Below are positions 17,073-24,146 of a stretch of 42,308 bases of DNA, one piece after another. The notes under the pieces are model-generated. The model did not search any database. It saw only the letters and a list, made by a program, of their open reading frames with translations, and was not told the DNA's origin. Source of the stretch: Lachnospiraceae bacterium (GTDB lineage: Bacteria > Bacillota > Clostridia > Lachnospirales > Lachnospiraceae). The stretch spans positions 1 through 42,308 of the forward strand of contig JAETQH010000036.1 in NCBI GenBank assembly GCA_021770785.1. Reading direction: 5' to 3'. The first letter of the stretch is position 1. The number at the start of each line of letters is the position of its first letter. A program made the position numbers and the translations under genes.

Positions 17073-18389
17073 ATGAAAAAATTAGGCAAGAGGACAAAAG
17101 TGATTCAGCTTGCTCTGGTGCTGTTTCTGACAATGGGACTGGTGTTTGCTTTTGCAGCAGGTACAAAGGCAGCGACACCTCAGGTGACAGGCGTAAAACA
17201 GATGGATGCTTCTGAAACAAGGGTCGACGTGTCATGGGATGCTGTTTTTGGCTTGAGAGGATATCTGTACAGCAGAATTAGTACGAGCCGCCAGATGGAA
17301 GTGTATCAGGATGAATGGCTTGGACCTAATAAAACGGAATGCAGTTTTTCCGGCTTAAACGCAGGAAAGACTTATTATGTACAGATTGGTACGGCAAGCT
17401 GTCCCGGAAAAGATGCGCCGGCTGATACGGTGTGGTCTGATGTGTTAGAAGTGGTGACAGTGCCGAACAAAGTGGACAGTAATAGTATTGTGTTTAAAAA
17501 TGCAACAGAAACTTCTATTACAGTAGGCTGGGGAGCTGTGGAGGGTGCAACCTCCTACGAGCTGCTGATTTATGATGATAAAGAAGAGAATGGGATTACG
17601 GTGGTTTCGGAAAGCACTTCCGCTACCGTGACAGGGCTGAAAAAAAATACGAAATACACGGTTAAGATTTTTGCCCAGAAAAGCAACAGCAGTAATACCT
17701 ATATAGCGGAGGTACCAAGCTATAATTACGGATACAGGTCATCAATTCCTACCCTGCCTACAAAGGTTACCGGGGTGGACTGTGAGTATTTTGATATGTC
17801 TGTGAAAACCGGAAATGCCCGGCTTGTATGGGATAAAAATAATGTGGCAGACGGATACCAGTATGAAATATATAAATACGACGGGAAAAAGGCGTTGATA
17901 ACAGGGAGCGATAAATATGCCGATATCACCGTAAAAAACAGTAAATTAAAAGCCCGTCAGGTTTATAAAATCCGTGTCAGAGCTTATGTCAATAAATCCA
18001 ATGGTAAGAAGGAATATGGCACATGGTCGTCTTATGAGTATTTCTGCCGTATGGCAGGAGCCGATGTTTCTATGAAGAAGAGCGGAAGTAATAAGATTAA
18101 AACCTCATGGAAGAAGGTGACAGGCGCTACTAGCTACACTGTTTATCTTGGGTCAAAAAACAGCTATTCTTCTAATATAAAATACAAAAAAATAACTACC
18201 ACCACAAAAACTTCTTATACCATTAAGACAAAGCTGAAAAAAGACAACTACTATTATTTAAGAATTATTCCGAATTATAAGAAGGGAAAGACAACTTATT
18301 CAGGAACGGTAAATAATGAAAGTTCCCGCTCTGCTTACGCATGGTACAGCAAATACGGAAAATGGTATGATTATAACTATAATAACTAA
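17073..18389 (+). CDS. Secreted protein with about four fibronectin type III domains
   Basis: The 438-aa protein starts with a Sec signal peptide (basic MKKLGKRTK, hydrophobic ~10-30, likely cleavage after GTKA near 33). The mature part is a string of beta-sandwich repeats resembling FnIII: about 36-130, 131-215, 227-327 and 328-430, each with the WxxVxGAxxYxVxxG / LxxxTxYYxRI pattern (for example WGAVEGATSYELLIY and WKKVTGATSYTVYLG). There is no LPxTG sorting signal, no catalytic domain and no lipobox. The C-terminus is Tyr- and Asn-rich. A role in surface adhesion or as an extracellular scaffold is plausible but not shown. It has its own promoter and terminator and is probably monocistronic. 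Confidence 0.85.
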   Translation: MKKLGKRTKVIQLALVLFLTMGLVFAFAAGTKAATPQVTGVKQMDASETRVDVSWDAVFGLRGYLYSRISTSRQMEVYQDEWLGPNKTECSFSGLNAGKTYYVQIGTASCPGKDAPADTVWSDVLEVVTVPNKVDSNSIVFKNATETSITVGWGAVEGATSYELLIYDDKEENGITVVSESTSATVTGLKKNTKYTVKIFAQKSNSSNTYIAEVPSYNYGYRSSIPTLPTKVTGVDCEYFDMSVKTGNARLVWDKNNVADGYQYEIYKYDGKKALITGSDKYADITVKNSKLKARQVYKIRVRAYVNKSNGKKEYGTWSSYEYFCRMAGADVSMKKSGSNKIKTSWKKVTGATSYTVYLGSKNSYSSNIKYKKITTTTKTSYTIKTKLKKDNYYYLRIIPNYKKGKTTYSGTVNNESSRSAYAWYSKYGKWYDYNYNN

Positions 18390-18429
18390 TTATTATCCCT
18401 TATGGAAGAGATAACGTAACGATATGGGA

Positions 18430-18460
18430 GCATCGGTCAGAAATGGCCGGTGCTTTTTTT
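18430..18460 (+). terminator. Rho-independent terminator after the FnIII gene
   Basis: GCATCGGTC pairs with GGCCGGTGC (9 bp including two G-U pairs, 6-nt loop) followed by seven T. It ends the FnIII transcript before the sugar locus. Confidence 0.9.
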
Positions 18461-18559
18461 GTATGCTTTGCATAAAAACAGAAAGAAAAATTGATGAAAA
18501 CTGATGAAATTGAAAAATAGAATAGACAAAACTGATACATAATGATAATATGATGTTGT

Positions 18560-18573
18560 AATGTTATAACATT
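18560..18573. promoter_or_regulatory. 14-bp palindrome, candidate GntR operator of the sulfated-mannoside locus
   Basis: AATGTTATAACATT is a perfect 14-bp palindrome lying 45 bp before the first gene of the locus. A possible -10 (GATAAT, 18544-18549) with TAGACA (18523-18528, 15-bp spacer) lies just upstream, so a bound repressor would block transcription. The size and AT-rich dyad suit HutC-subfamily GntR regulators, one of which is encoded in the same locus. Assignment is inferred from position and symmetry. Confidence 0.5.
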
Positions 18574-18617
18574 TAAAGAACTGTTGAAAAAATGTATCTA
18601 CGGAGGAGGAAAAATTC

Positions 18618-19967
18618 ATGAAAAAAAGATTATTAGCAGCGCTTTTGTGTGTGACAACAGCAACCGGACTTCTTGCAGGATGCGGAGGCAATGGAAATGC
18701 TGAAAGCGGAAATGCTAACAGCAAAAACACAGATAATGGAAGCGCAAATACCGAGAGTGGGAATGACGTAGCAGAAAGTGACGATGTGGAAATTTCAGGA
18801 AAAACGGAATTTGCGAACGATAAATTATTGAATCTTGATCCGAGTATTATCGATGCTTACGAGGAGAGCGCGAAGAATGCAACGGGAATTGACGTTTCGA
18901 TTAATACCGCTCCGGATGTTGCGGCATACAAAACATCCATCCAGCAGAGCATTCGCAGTGAGAGCGCACCGGGAATGTTTACATGGTGGGGAGGATATCA
19001 GTTACAGACGCTGGTGGAAAATGATTTGGTTGCGGATTTGACACAGGTTTGGGAGGACTATATTACACCGGCAGGCGTATCTTCCGACATTGCAGAGGCC
19101 TTTACTTATGACGGAAAAGTGTATGCAGCGCCGTACAGTATTCTGTACAATGTAATTCTTTATAATAAGACCGTATTTGAGAATGCCGGCGTGGAAGGAG
19201 AACCCCAGACATTTGATGAATTTTTGGATGCATGTGAGAAGATTAAAGCTTCCGGCGTGACACCGATTGCATTAAAAAACGATGCATGGGCAGGCTTCAT
19301 CTGGTTTCAGGCATTGATTGCTTCCTATGAGCCGCAGCTTTATCAGGATCTTTGCGACGGTACGGCAAAATACACCGACGAGCGCGTGGTTGAAGTAATG
19401 AACATCTGGCAGGAAATGCTTGACAAAGGTTACTTCACACAGCCAATCCAGATTACCGATATGGAAAAACAGCTGGCGAACGGAGAAATTGCCATGATGT
19501 TAGAGCCGAACCGTGAATTGAAACCGCTTGCTACCGATTATGGTATGGTATCCGGCGAGACAGTTGACACATTTGTTCTTCCGTCCATGAATGGCGACAA
19601 GAAAATTGTTTTCTTTGAGGCAGCTCCAATCTGTGTTTCACAGGCAAGTGCGGATAGGGATTCTGCAATGAAGGCGATGGAAAACTGGTACGGAAAAGAT
19701 CATCAGAACTTTATTTATCAAAACATTGGTCTTGCAAATACCAGCACGGTGGACGTGACAGATGTAGCTTACAAAAAAACGTTAGAATACGCTTCAAAAC
19801 CGGATGAGATTTCTTTGTTACTCCGTTACTATGAGAATACACCGGAAGAGATTCGTGACGTTGTTTTGAATGAGTTGATGAGATTCGAATTAGGCGACGG
19901 TACCGTAGATGAGGTACTAAATGCGATGGAAGAAGCGGCATCGGCATACTGGACAGAGGCAAAATAA
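18618..19967 (+). CDS. ABC transporter extracellular sugar-binding lipoprotein (family 1)
   Basis: The 449-aa lipoprotein captures a carbohydrate outside the cell for the two permeases that follow. The signal peptide ends in the lipobox LLAGC (lipidated Cys22), followed by a Gly/Asn/Ser/Glu-rich linker to about residue 60. The mature part is typical of family 1 solute-binding proteins: MFTWWGGYQLQTLVENDLVADLT, KVYAAPYSILYNVILYNKTVFENAG and the FDEFLDACEKIKASGVTPIAL segment. GGAGGAGG precedes ATG 18618. It is the first gene of a ten-gene locus for a predicted sulfated mannoside. No cognate ATPase is present, so a shared MsmK/UgpC-like ATPase elsewhere is expected. Confidence 0.93.
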   Translation: MKKRLLAALLCVTTATGLLAGCGGNGNAESGNANSKNTDNGSANTESGNDVAESDDVEISGKTEFANDKLLNLDPSIIDAYEESAKNATGIDVSINTAPDVAAYKTSIQQSIRSESAPGMFTWWGGYQLQTLVENDLVADLTQVWEDYITPAGVSSDIAEAFTYDGKVYAAPYSILYNVILYNKTVFENAGVEGEPQTFDEFLDACEKIKASGVTPIALKNDAWAGFIWFQALIASYEPQLYQDLCDGTAKYTDERVVEVMNIWQEMLDKGYFTQPIQITDMEKQLANGEIAMMLEPNRELKPLATDYGMVSGETVDTFVLPSMNGDKKIVFFEAAPICVSQASADRDSAMKAMENWYGKDHQNFIYQNIGLANTSTVDVTDVAYKKTLEYASKPDEISLLLRYYENTPEEIRDVVLNELMRFELGDGTVDEVLNAMEEAASAYWTEAK

Positions 19968-19975
19968 AATAGACA

Positions 19976-20034
19976 AAAGGGCAGGCGATGCTGCAAATAG
20001 GGGAACGGCGTATTGTGGCACTCCTGCCCCTTTT
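19976..20034 (+). terminator. Hairpin with T-run between binding protein and permease genes
   Basis: GGGCAGG (19979-19985) pairs with CCTGCCC (20023-20029), extendable through flanking A/T pairs, with a 37-nt loop and CTTTTTA after it. In binding-protein operons such elements commonly reduce readthrough and protect the upstream mRNA, giving more binding protein than permease. The long loop makes a complete stop unlikely. Confidence 0.5.
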
Positions 20035-20097
20035 TACTTTAATTGTTAAGAAACAAGAAGATGCGCTGCAGATATCGTATCTGTATGGGAGGTTACA

Positions 20098-20970
20098 ATG
20101 AAGCAGGCAAAAAAGAATAAGATGAAATTAAATACGGATTACCTGTATATATTGCCGGCAGTATTATTTGTTGGATGTTTTTTTATCAGTTCCATTATTT
20201 TTACCATTTATTTGAGCTTTTACAAATGGGATGGATTTTCAGAGATGGAATTTGTGGGGATTGCCAATTATGTTCAATTGTTTATGGATAAGAACTTTCT
20301 GATATCCTGCATGAACACGATTATATGGGTGGTTTGTTCACTGCTGGTTTCACTGGTAATACCGCTGCTGTTTGCAATATTGATTACAAACAGCAGCTGG
20401 TCATCGGGATTTAAAAATATATTTTATTTTCCGACGGCATTGTCCGGCACGGTTGGAGGAATTGTAATTGCAACTATTTTGTCATTGTCCGGATTGCCAC
20501 AGATTTTTAAGATGCTTGGAATGGAGGAGCTGGTGTGTGACTGGCTGGCGATTCCATATGTAAACACTTTTATTATGATAGCAACCGGACTATGGCAGGG
20601 GATTGGTTTAAATATCCTTCTGTTCATTTCCGGATTAAATACGATAGATAAGAGTCCCGTTGAAGCGGCAAAGATTGAAGGCGCAGGGACGATTGCCCTG
20701 TACTGGAAAGTTATTTTTCCATTGTTGAAACCGACCATTATTGTGGTGCTTTTGATGAGCCTTGTCAACAGCTTCAAAGTCTTTGACAGCATCTGGGTTA
20801 TGACAAAGGGAGGACCATATCGAACCAGTGAGACGCTGGCGCTTACCATGTATCTGGAATCCTTCCAGTATGGGCGTCTCGGTTCCGGTGCGGCGGTGGC
20901 AGTAGTGCTTACAATTGTTATTTTGATTGTTTCCTATTTCAATATCCGCAATACTTTTAAAGAAGAATAA
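20098..20970 (+). CDS. Sugar ABC transporter permease (MalF/UgpA type)
   Basis: A 290-aa inner-membrane permease with six predicted transmembrane segments. The N-terminus (YLYILPAVLFVGCFFISSIIF) and the permease loop EAAKIEGAGTIALYWKVIFPLL near residue 187, the EAA motif that docks the ATPase, define the family. It lies between the binding protein and the second permease and would form a heterodimer with the latter. ATG 20098 is preceded by GGGAGG. The imported sugar is inferred from the downstream enzymes as a small mannose-containing, possibly sulfated, glycan. Confidence 0.93.
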   Translation: MKQAKKNKMKLNTDYLYILPAVLFVGCFFISSIIFTIYLSFYKWDGFSEMEFVGIANYVQLFMDKNFLISCMNTIIWVVCSLLVSLVIPLLFAILITNSSWSSGFKNIFYFPTALSGTVGGIVIATILSLSGLPQIFKMLGMEELVCDWLAIPYVNTFIMIATGLWQGIGLNILLFISGLNTIDKSPVEAAKIEGAGTIALYWKVIFPLLKPTIIVVLLMSLVNSFKVFDSIWVMTKGGPYRTSETLALTMYLESFQYGRLGSGAAVAVVLTIVILIVSYFNIRNTFKEE

Positions 20971-21017
20971 GATGACGATTGACATAAAGTCGTATTTGCG
21001 ACAGAATGGAGGTAAGG

Positions 21018-21833
21018 ATGAAGCAAAAGAGAATCAAATGGCTCATCAACGCAATATTGGTTTTGCTGAGCTGCATATGGCTGGCACCGGTATTTTTTGT
21101 CCTTTTAAATACCTTAAAAGGAAAACAGGAATATAATCTGGGCAGCCTTTGGGAATTGCCGAAGGGGTGTGAACTTGCAGACAACATCAGATATCTGATG
21201 ACGAACAAAGTTGTTTTTCAGGGAATGGCAAGCAGTTTTCTGTATGCCATTTTAGGAGCGGCATTCGCACTTCTCATGGCTACTTTGGCGGCTTATGCGA
21301 TTTCGCATCTTAAAATCCGGCGGAAAATGTTCTGGTTTCTGTTTATTTACAGCGGAACGATCTTTCCGTTTCAGATTTATCTGATTCCGATTTATAAGGC
21401 GTATTCAAAGATAGGTCTTTATAATACGAGATTGGGAATGATACTGTTTTACAGTGCGATTTGTATTCCGTTTTGTATGTTTGTACTCCGCAACTTTTTT
21501 TTGGGAATTGATAAAGAAATCTGTGAGTCCGCACATATGGACGGAGCGACGAAGATGCAGATTTTGACACGTATCTTTGTACCGATGGCGAAGGCACCCC
21601 TTGCAATCTTGTTTATGTCCCAGTTCAACTGGTGCTGGAATGACCTGATGTTCGGATTGACCTTTACAAAATCGGAGAAGATAAGAACGGTCATGGCAAC
21701 GGTTTCTTTGATGGACAGAGGAAACGTGCCGGCGCTTTTCCTGGGGTGCATCATTGTATCGCTGCCAACCATTATTTTATTTTTACTGCTGCAGAAGAAC
21801 TTTGACGCAGGCTTCGTCTATACTACGAAATAA
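21018..21833 (+). CDS. Carbohydrate ABC transporter permease (MalG/UgpE type)
   Basis: A 271-aa membrane permease, second half of the transporter. I place the start at ATG 21018 (MKQKRIKWLINAIL) because GGAGGT at 21008-21013 is its binding site; the ATG at 21006 overlaps that site. Six hydrophobic segments are visible. The EAA loop reads ESAHMDGATKMQILTRIFVPM (~170), and the end FVYTTK resembles the usual GLTAGAVKG-type terminus of this family in shape only. It follows the first permease by 47 bp and precedes the GntR regulator by 20 bp. Confidence 0.93.
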   Translation: MKQKRIKWLINAILVLLSCIWLAPVFFVLLNTLKGKQEYNLGSLWELPKGCELADNIRYLMTNKVVFQGMASSFLYAILGAAFALLMATLAAYAISHLKIRRKMFWFLFIYSGTIFPFQIYLIPIYKAYSKIGLYNTRLGMILFYSAICIPFCMFVLRNFFLGIDKEICESAHMDGATKMQILTRIFVPMAKAPLAILFMSQFNWCWNDLMFGLTFTKSEKIRTVMATVSLMDRGNVPALFLGCIIVSLPTIILFLLLQKNFDAGFVYTTK

Positions 21834-21853
21834 GAGAAAGTGGGAGGAAGAAT

Positions 21854-22573
21854 ATGTTGAATCGAGAAAAAGGAGCGGCGCCGTTATATTATCAGCTGAA
21901 GGAGATCTTAAAAGAACAGATTGAAAACGAGCAGTATAAGAAAGGCGACATCTTTTTGTCCGAAAAGCAGCTTCAGGAAATGTATCAGGTCAGCCGTGTT
22001 ACGGTCAGACAGGCAATCAATGAGCTTGTGAGTGCGGGGTATCTGCAATGCGGCAGAGGCGTTGGGACAACAGTTGTTTTTGAAAAAATTGACGAGCAGT
22101 TAAAGCAGGTAATCAGTTTTTCCGAGGAAATGGAACAGCACGGGATTGTCATGGGAACAAGCCATTGCGTGATGGAGAAGGTTATCGCTGACGGTATCGT
22201 GGCTAAAAATCTTGAAATTGAGAAGGGAACATCCGTATATCGGTTAGAACGAGTCAGATGCGCCGAATCCGTACCGCTGGTATATTCTATTTCTTATTTG
22301 TCGGAGAAGTACCAGCTTCCGCTCGAAGAAGAACATTACAGGGATTCGCTTTACCGTTTTCTGAAAGATACATATGGAATCGTGATTGCGGGCGGAAAGG
22401 ATACATTTGAGGCAGTACTTTCAACAAAGACGACAGGGGATTTTTTGAACATTCCGGTGGGAGAGCCGGTGTTTAAGAGAACGCGCAAAACTTACGATCA
22501 AGATAGGGATATTTTAGAATATACGGTTTGTTATTATGTCGGAAGTAAGTATAAGTATTCCGTAAATTTGTAA
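21854..22573 (+). CDS. GntR-family regulator with UTRA sensor domain (HutC subfamily)
   Basis: The 239-aa protein is a predicted sugar-responsive transcription factor of the surrounding locus. Residues ~8-75 are a GntR winged helix (APLYYQLKEILKEQIENEQY, LSEKQLQEMYQVSRVTVRQA, INELVSAGYLQCGRGVGTTV). Residues ~95-235 form a UTRA ligand-binding domain, with the characteristic YRLERVRCAESVPLVYSISY segment. It sits inside the locus between transporter and enzymes, 20 bp after the permease, with GGGAGGAAG before its ATG. The 14-bp palindrome at 18560-18573 is its most likely operator. The effector is probably a mannose-containing sugar or its phosphate, which is inference. Confidence 0.92.
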   Translation: MLNREKGAAPLYYQLKEILKEQIENEQYKKGDIFLSEKQLQEMYQVSRVTVRQAINELVSAGYLQCGRGVGTTVVFEKIDEQLKQVISFSEEMEQHGIVMGTSHCVMEKVIADGIVAKNLEIEKGTSVYRLERVRCAESVPLVYSISYLSEKYQLPLEEEHYRDSLYRFLKDTYGIVIAGGKDTFEAVLSTKTTGDFLNIPVGEPVFKRTRKTYDQDRDILEYTVCYYVGSKYKYSVNL

Positions 22574-22615
22574 ACGAGCCAGATGTGCAAAGACGTGCAC
22601 AGAAACGAGGAGAAG

Positions 22616-24130
22616 ATGAGAAATATTATTTTTATCTGTACAGACCAACACAGAAAGGACAGCATCGGAGCCTACAATCCAGGTTCTGTTTGTAAGACAC
22701 CGTGGCTGGATCAATTGGCAAAGGAGTGCGTAGTATTCGACAATGCCTACACGACCTGTCCGGTCTGTTCGCCCGCCCGCTGTTCGATGCAGACCGGGTT
22801 GTTTCCCTCAAAAACAGGGATGGAGTCAAACCAGTACCAGACAGGCAGCAGGACCCATGAACTTCAGGATACGCCGTATCTTTTGAGCAGACGTTTGGAG
22901 GGTGCCGGATATACCATGGGCTATACCGGGAAATGGCATCTGGGTTTTGGAAAAGATAAGAAGAGTTCGGTGGAGGGAAATATTCTGTTAGAGCGTATGA
23001 AACGTGGATATATGGAGGGCGCTGCGTATCTTGATTACGGAACAATGCCCACCGATGTGGGATATATCGGGGATGATTTCCCGGGACATGGAAACGGAGG
23101 CTGGGCATACCCGCAGTTTCAGGATTATCTGAAGGAGCGGGGGCTGACGCTGTCTATCATAAATGAAGGTCCAAAGCGCAGGCAGGGGGATCACTCTTAC
23201 TGGGGCGAGGTTGTCTCGCCGATAGAATCCACCATTGAATATTATCTGGTGGAGCGGGCAATCGCACTGATTGAGCAGATGCAGAAAATGGGAAAACCGT
23301 TTTTCCTGAATCTCAATTTCTGGGGACCGCATGAGCCTTATTTTGCGCCGAAAGAATTTCTGGACAAGTACCGGAACACACCGATTCCGGAATGGAAGAG
23401 TTTTCGGGAAAAGGCGGAGACGATGCCGAGAATTTACGAGATGCTGCGGCGTCCGGAGGTGGACTGGACATTTTTTGAAAATACATTGCGTCATTATTAT
23501 GCCTGCGTAAGCCATATAGATGGGCAGATTGGACGTCTGATGACGTATTTGAAAGAAAAAGGGCTGTATGAGGATGCGGTCATCCTTTTTTCTGCGGATC
23601 ACGGGGATAATCAGGGATGTCATGGAGGCTTGGAGAACAAGTCTTACAGCATGTATGACGACACCACAAACATACCGCTGTTTTTAAAACCGGCGGGTGC
23701 ATATCAGGGATATCATCAGAGAGCGCTTGTGGGTACCTGTGATATTTACGCGACAATCCTTAGTCAGGCAGGAATCACCGCGGAAGAAGGATATGGAGAC
23801 GGAAGAGATTTAAGCGGTTTCATCGAAAATCCGAATCAGCCTTGGAGCGGAGAAATCGTGACGGAAGGCATGGGAGCGCTTGATGTTGTGGTCACACAGC
23901 GGATGTATCGCAACGAAAAATATAAATATGTTTTTAACGGAGCGGACAGGGATCAGCTGTTTGATATGGAGGAAGACCCATATGAGATGAAGAATCTGGC
24001 GGAAGATCCGGAATATGCCGAATTGCTGCTACAGCTGAAAAACCGGTTTGCAGACTGGATGGAACAGAATCAGGATCCAATTCGGGCGGGTTTCTGTAAG
24101 TTGAACCGCATCAAAGAATTTTCACTGTAA
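22616..24130 (+). CDS. Cytoplasmic Cys-type sulfatase (arylsulfatase-like, S1 family)
   Basis: The 504-aa enzyme is predicted to hydrolyse a sulfate ester on the imported glycan. Start ATG 22616 follows AGGAG; the upstream ATG 22583 adds 11 polar residues. The active-site signature is C51-S-P-A-R, where Cys becomes formylglycine. Metal and substrate residues are seen in IFICTDQHR (~7), TGKWHLGFG (~105) and FSADHGDNQGCHGG (~330). No signal peptide or lipobox is present, so the enzyme acts inside the cell, unlike many secreted gut sulfatases. The maturase needed for the formylglycine is encoded at the end of the same locus. Neighbouring alpha-mannosidase-like enzymes suggest a sulfated mannoside substrate, for example mannose sulfate; the exact position is unknown. 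Confidence 0.92.
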   Translation: MRNIIFICTDQHRKDSIGAYNPGSVCKTPWLDQLAKECVVFDNAYTTCPVCSPARCSMQTGLFPSKTGMESNQYQTGSRTHELQDTPYLLSRRLEGAGYTMGYTGKWHLGFGKDKKSSVEGNILLERMKRGYMEGAAYLDYGTMPTDVGYIGDDFPGHGNGGWAYPQFQDYLKERGLTLSIINEGPKRRQGDHSYWGEVVSPIESTIEYYLVERAIALIEQMQKMGKPFFLNLNFWGPHEPYFAPKEFLDKYRNTPIPEWKSFREKAETMPRIYEMLRRPEVDWTFFENTLRHYYACVSHIDGQIGRLMTYLKEKGLYEDAVILFSADHGDNQGCHGGLENKSYSMYDDTTNIPLFLKPAGAYQGYHQRALVGTCDIYATILSQAGITAEEGYGDGRDLSGFIENPNQPWSGEIVTEGMGALDVVVTQRMYRNEKYKYVFNGADRDQLFDMEEDPYEMKNLAEDPEYAELLLQLKNRFADWMEQNQDPIRAGFCKLNRIKEFSL

Positions 24131-24146
24131 AAGAAGGGAGATTGAT

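Noticed and set aside
22988..23623. 211-aa open frame on the minus strand inside the sulfatase gene
   Set aside because: It is antisense to conserved sulfatase motifs and shows no recognisable domain or start signal.
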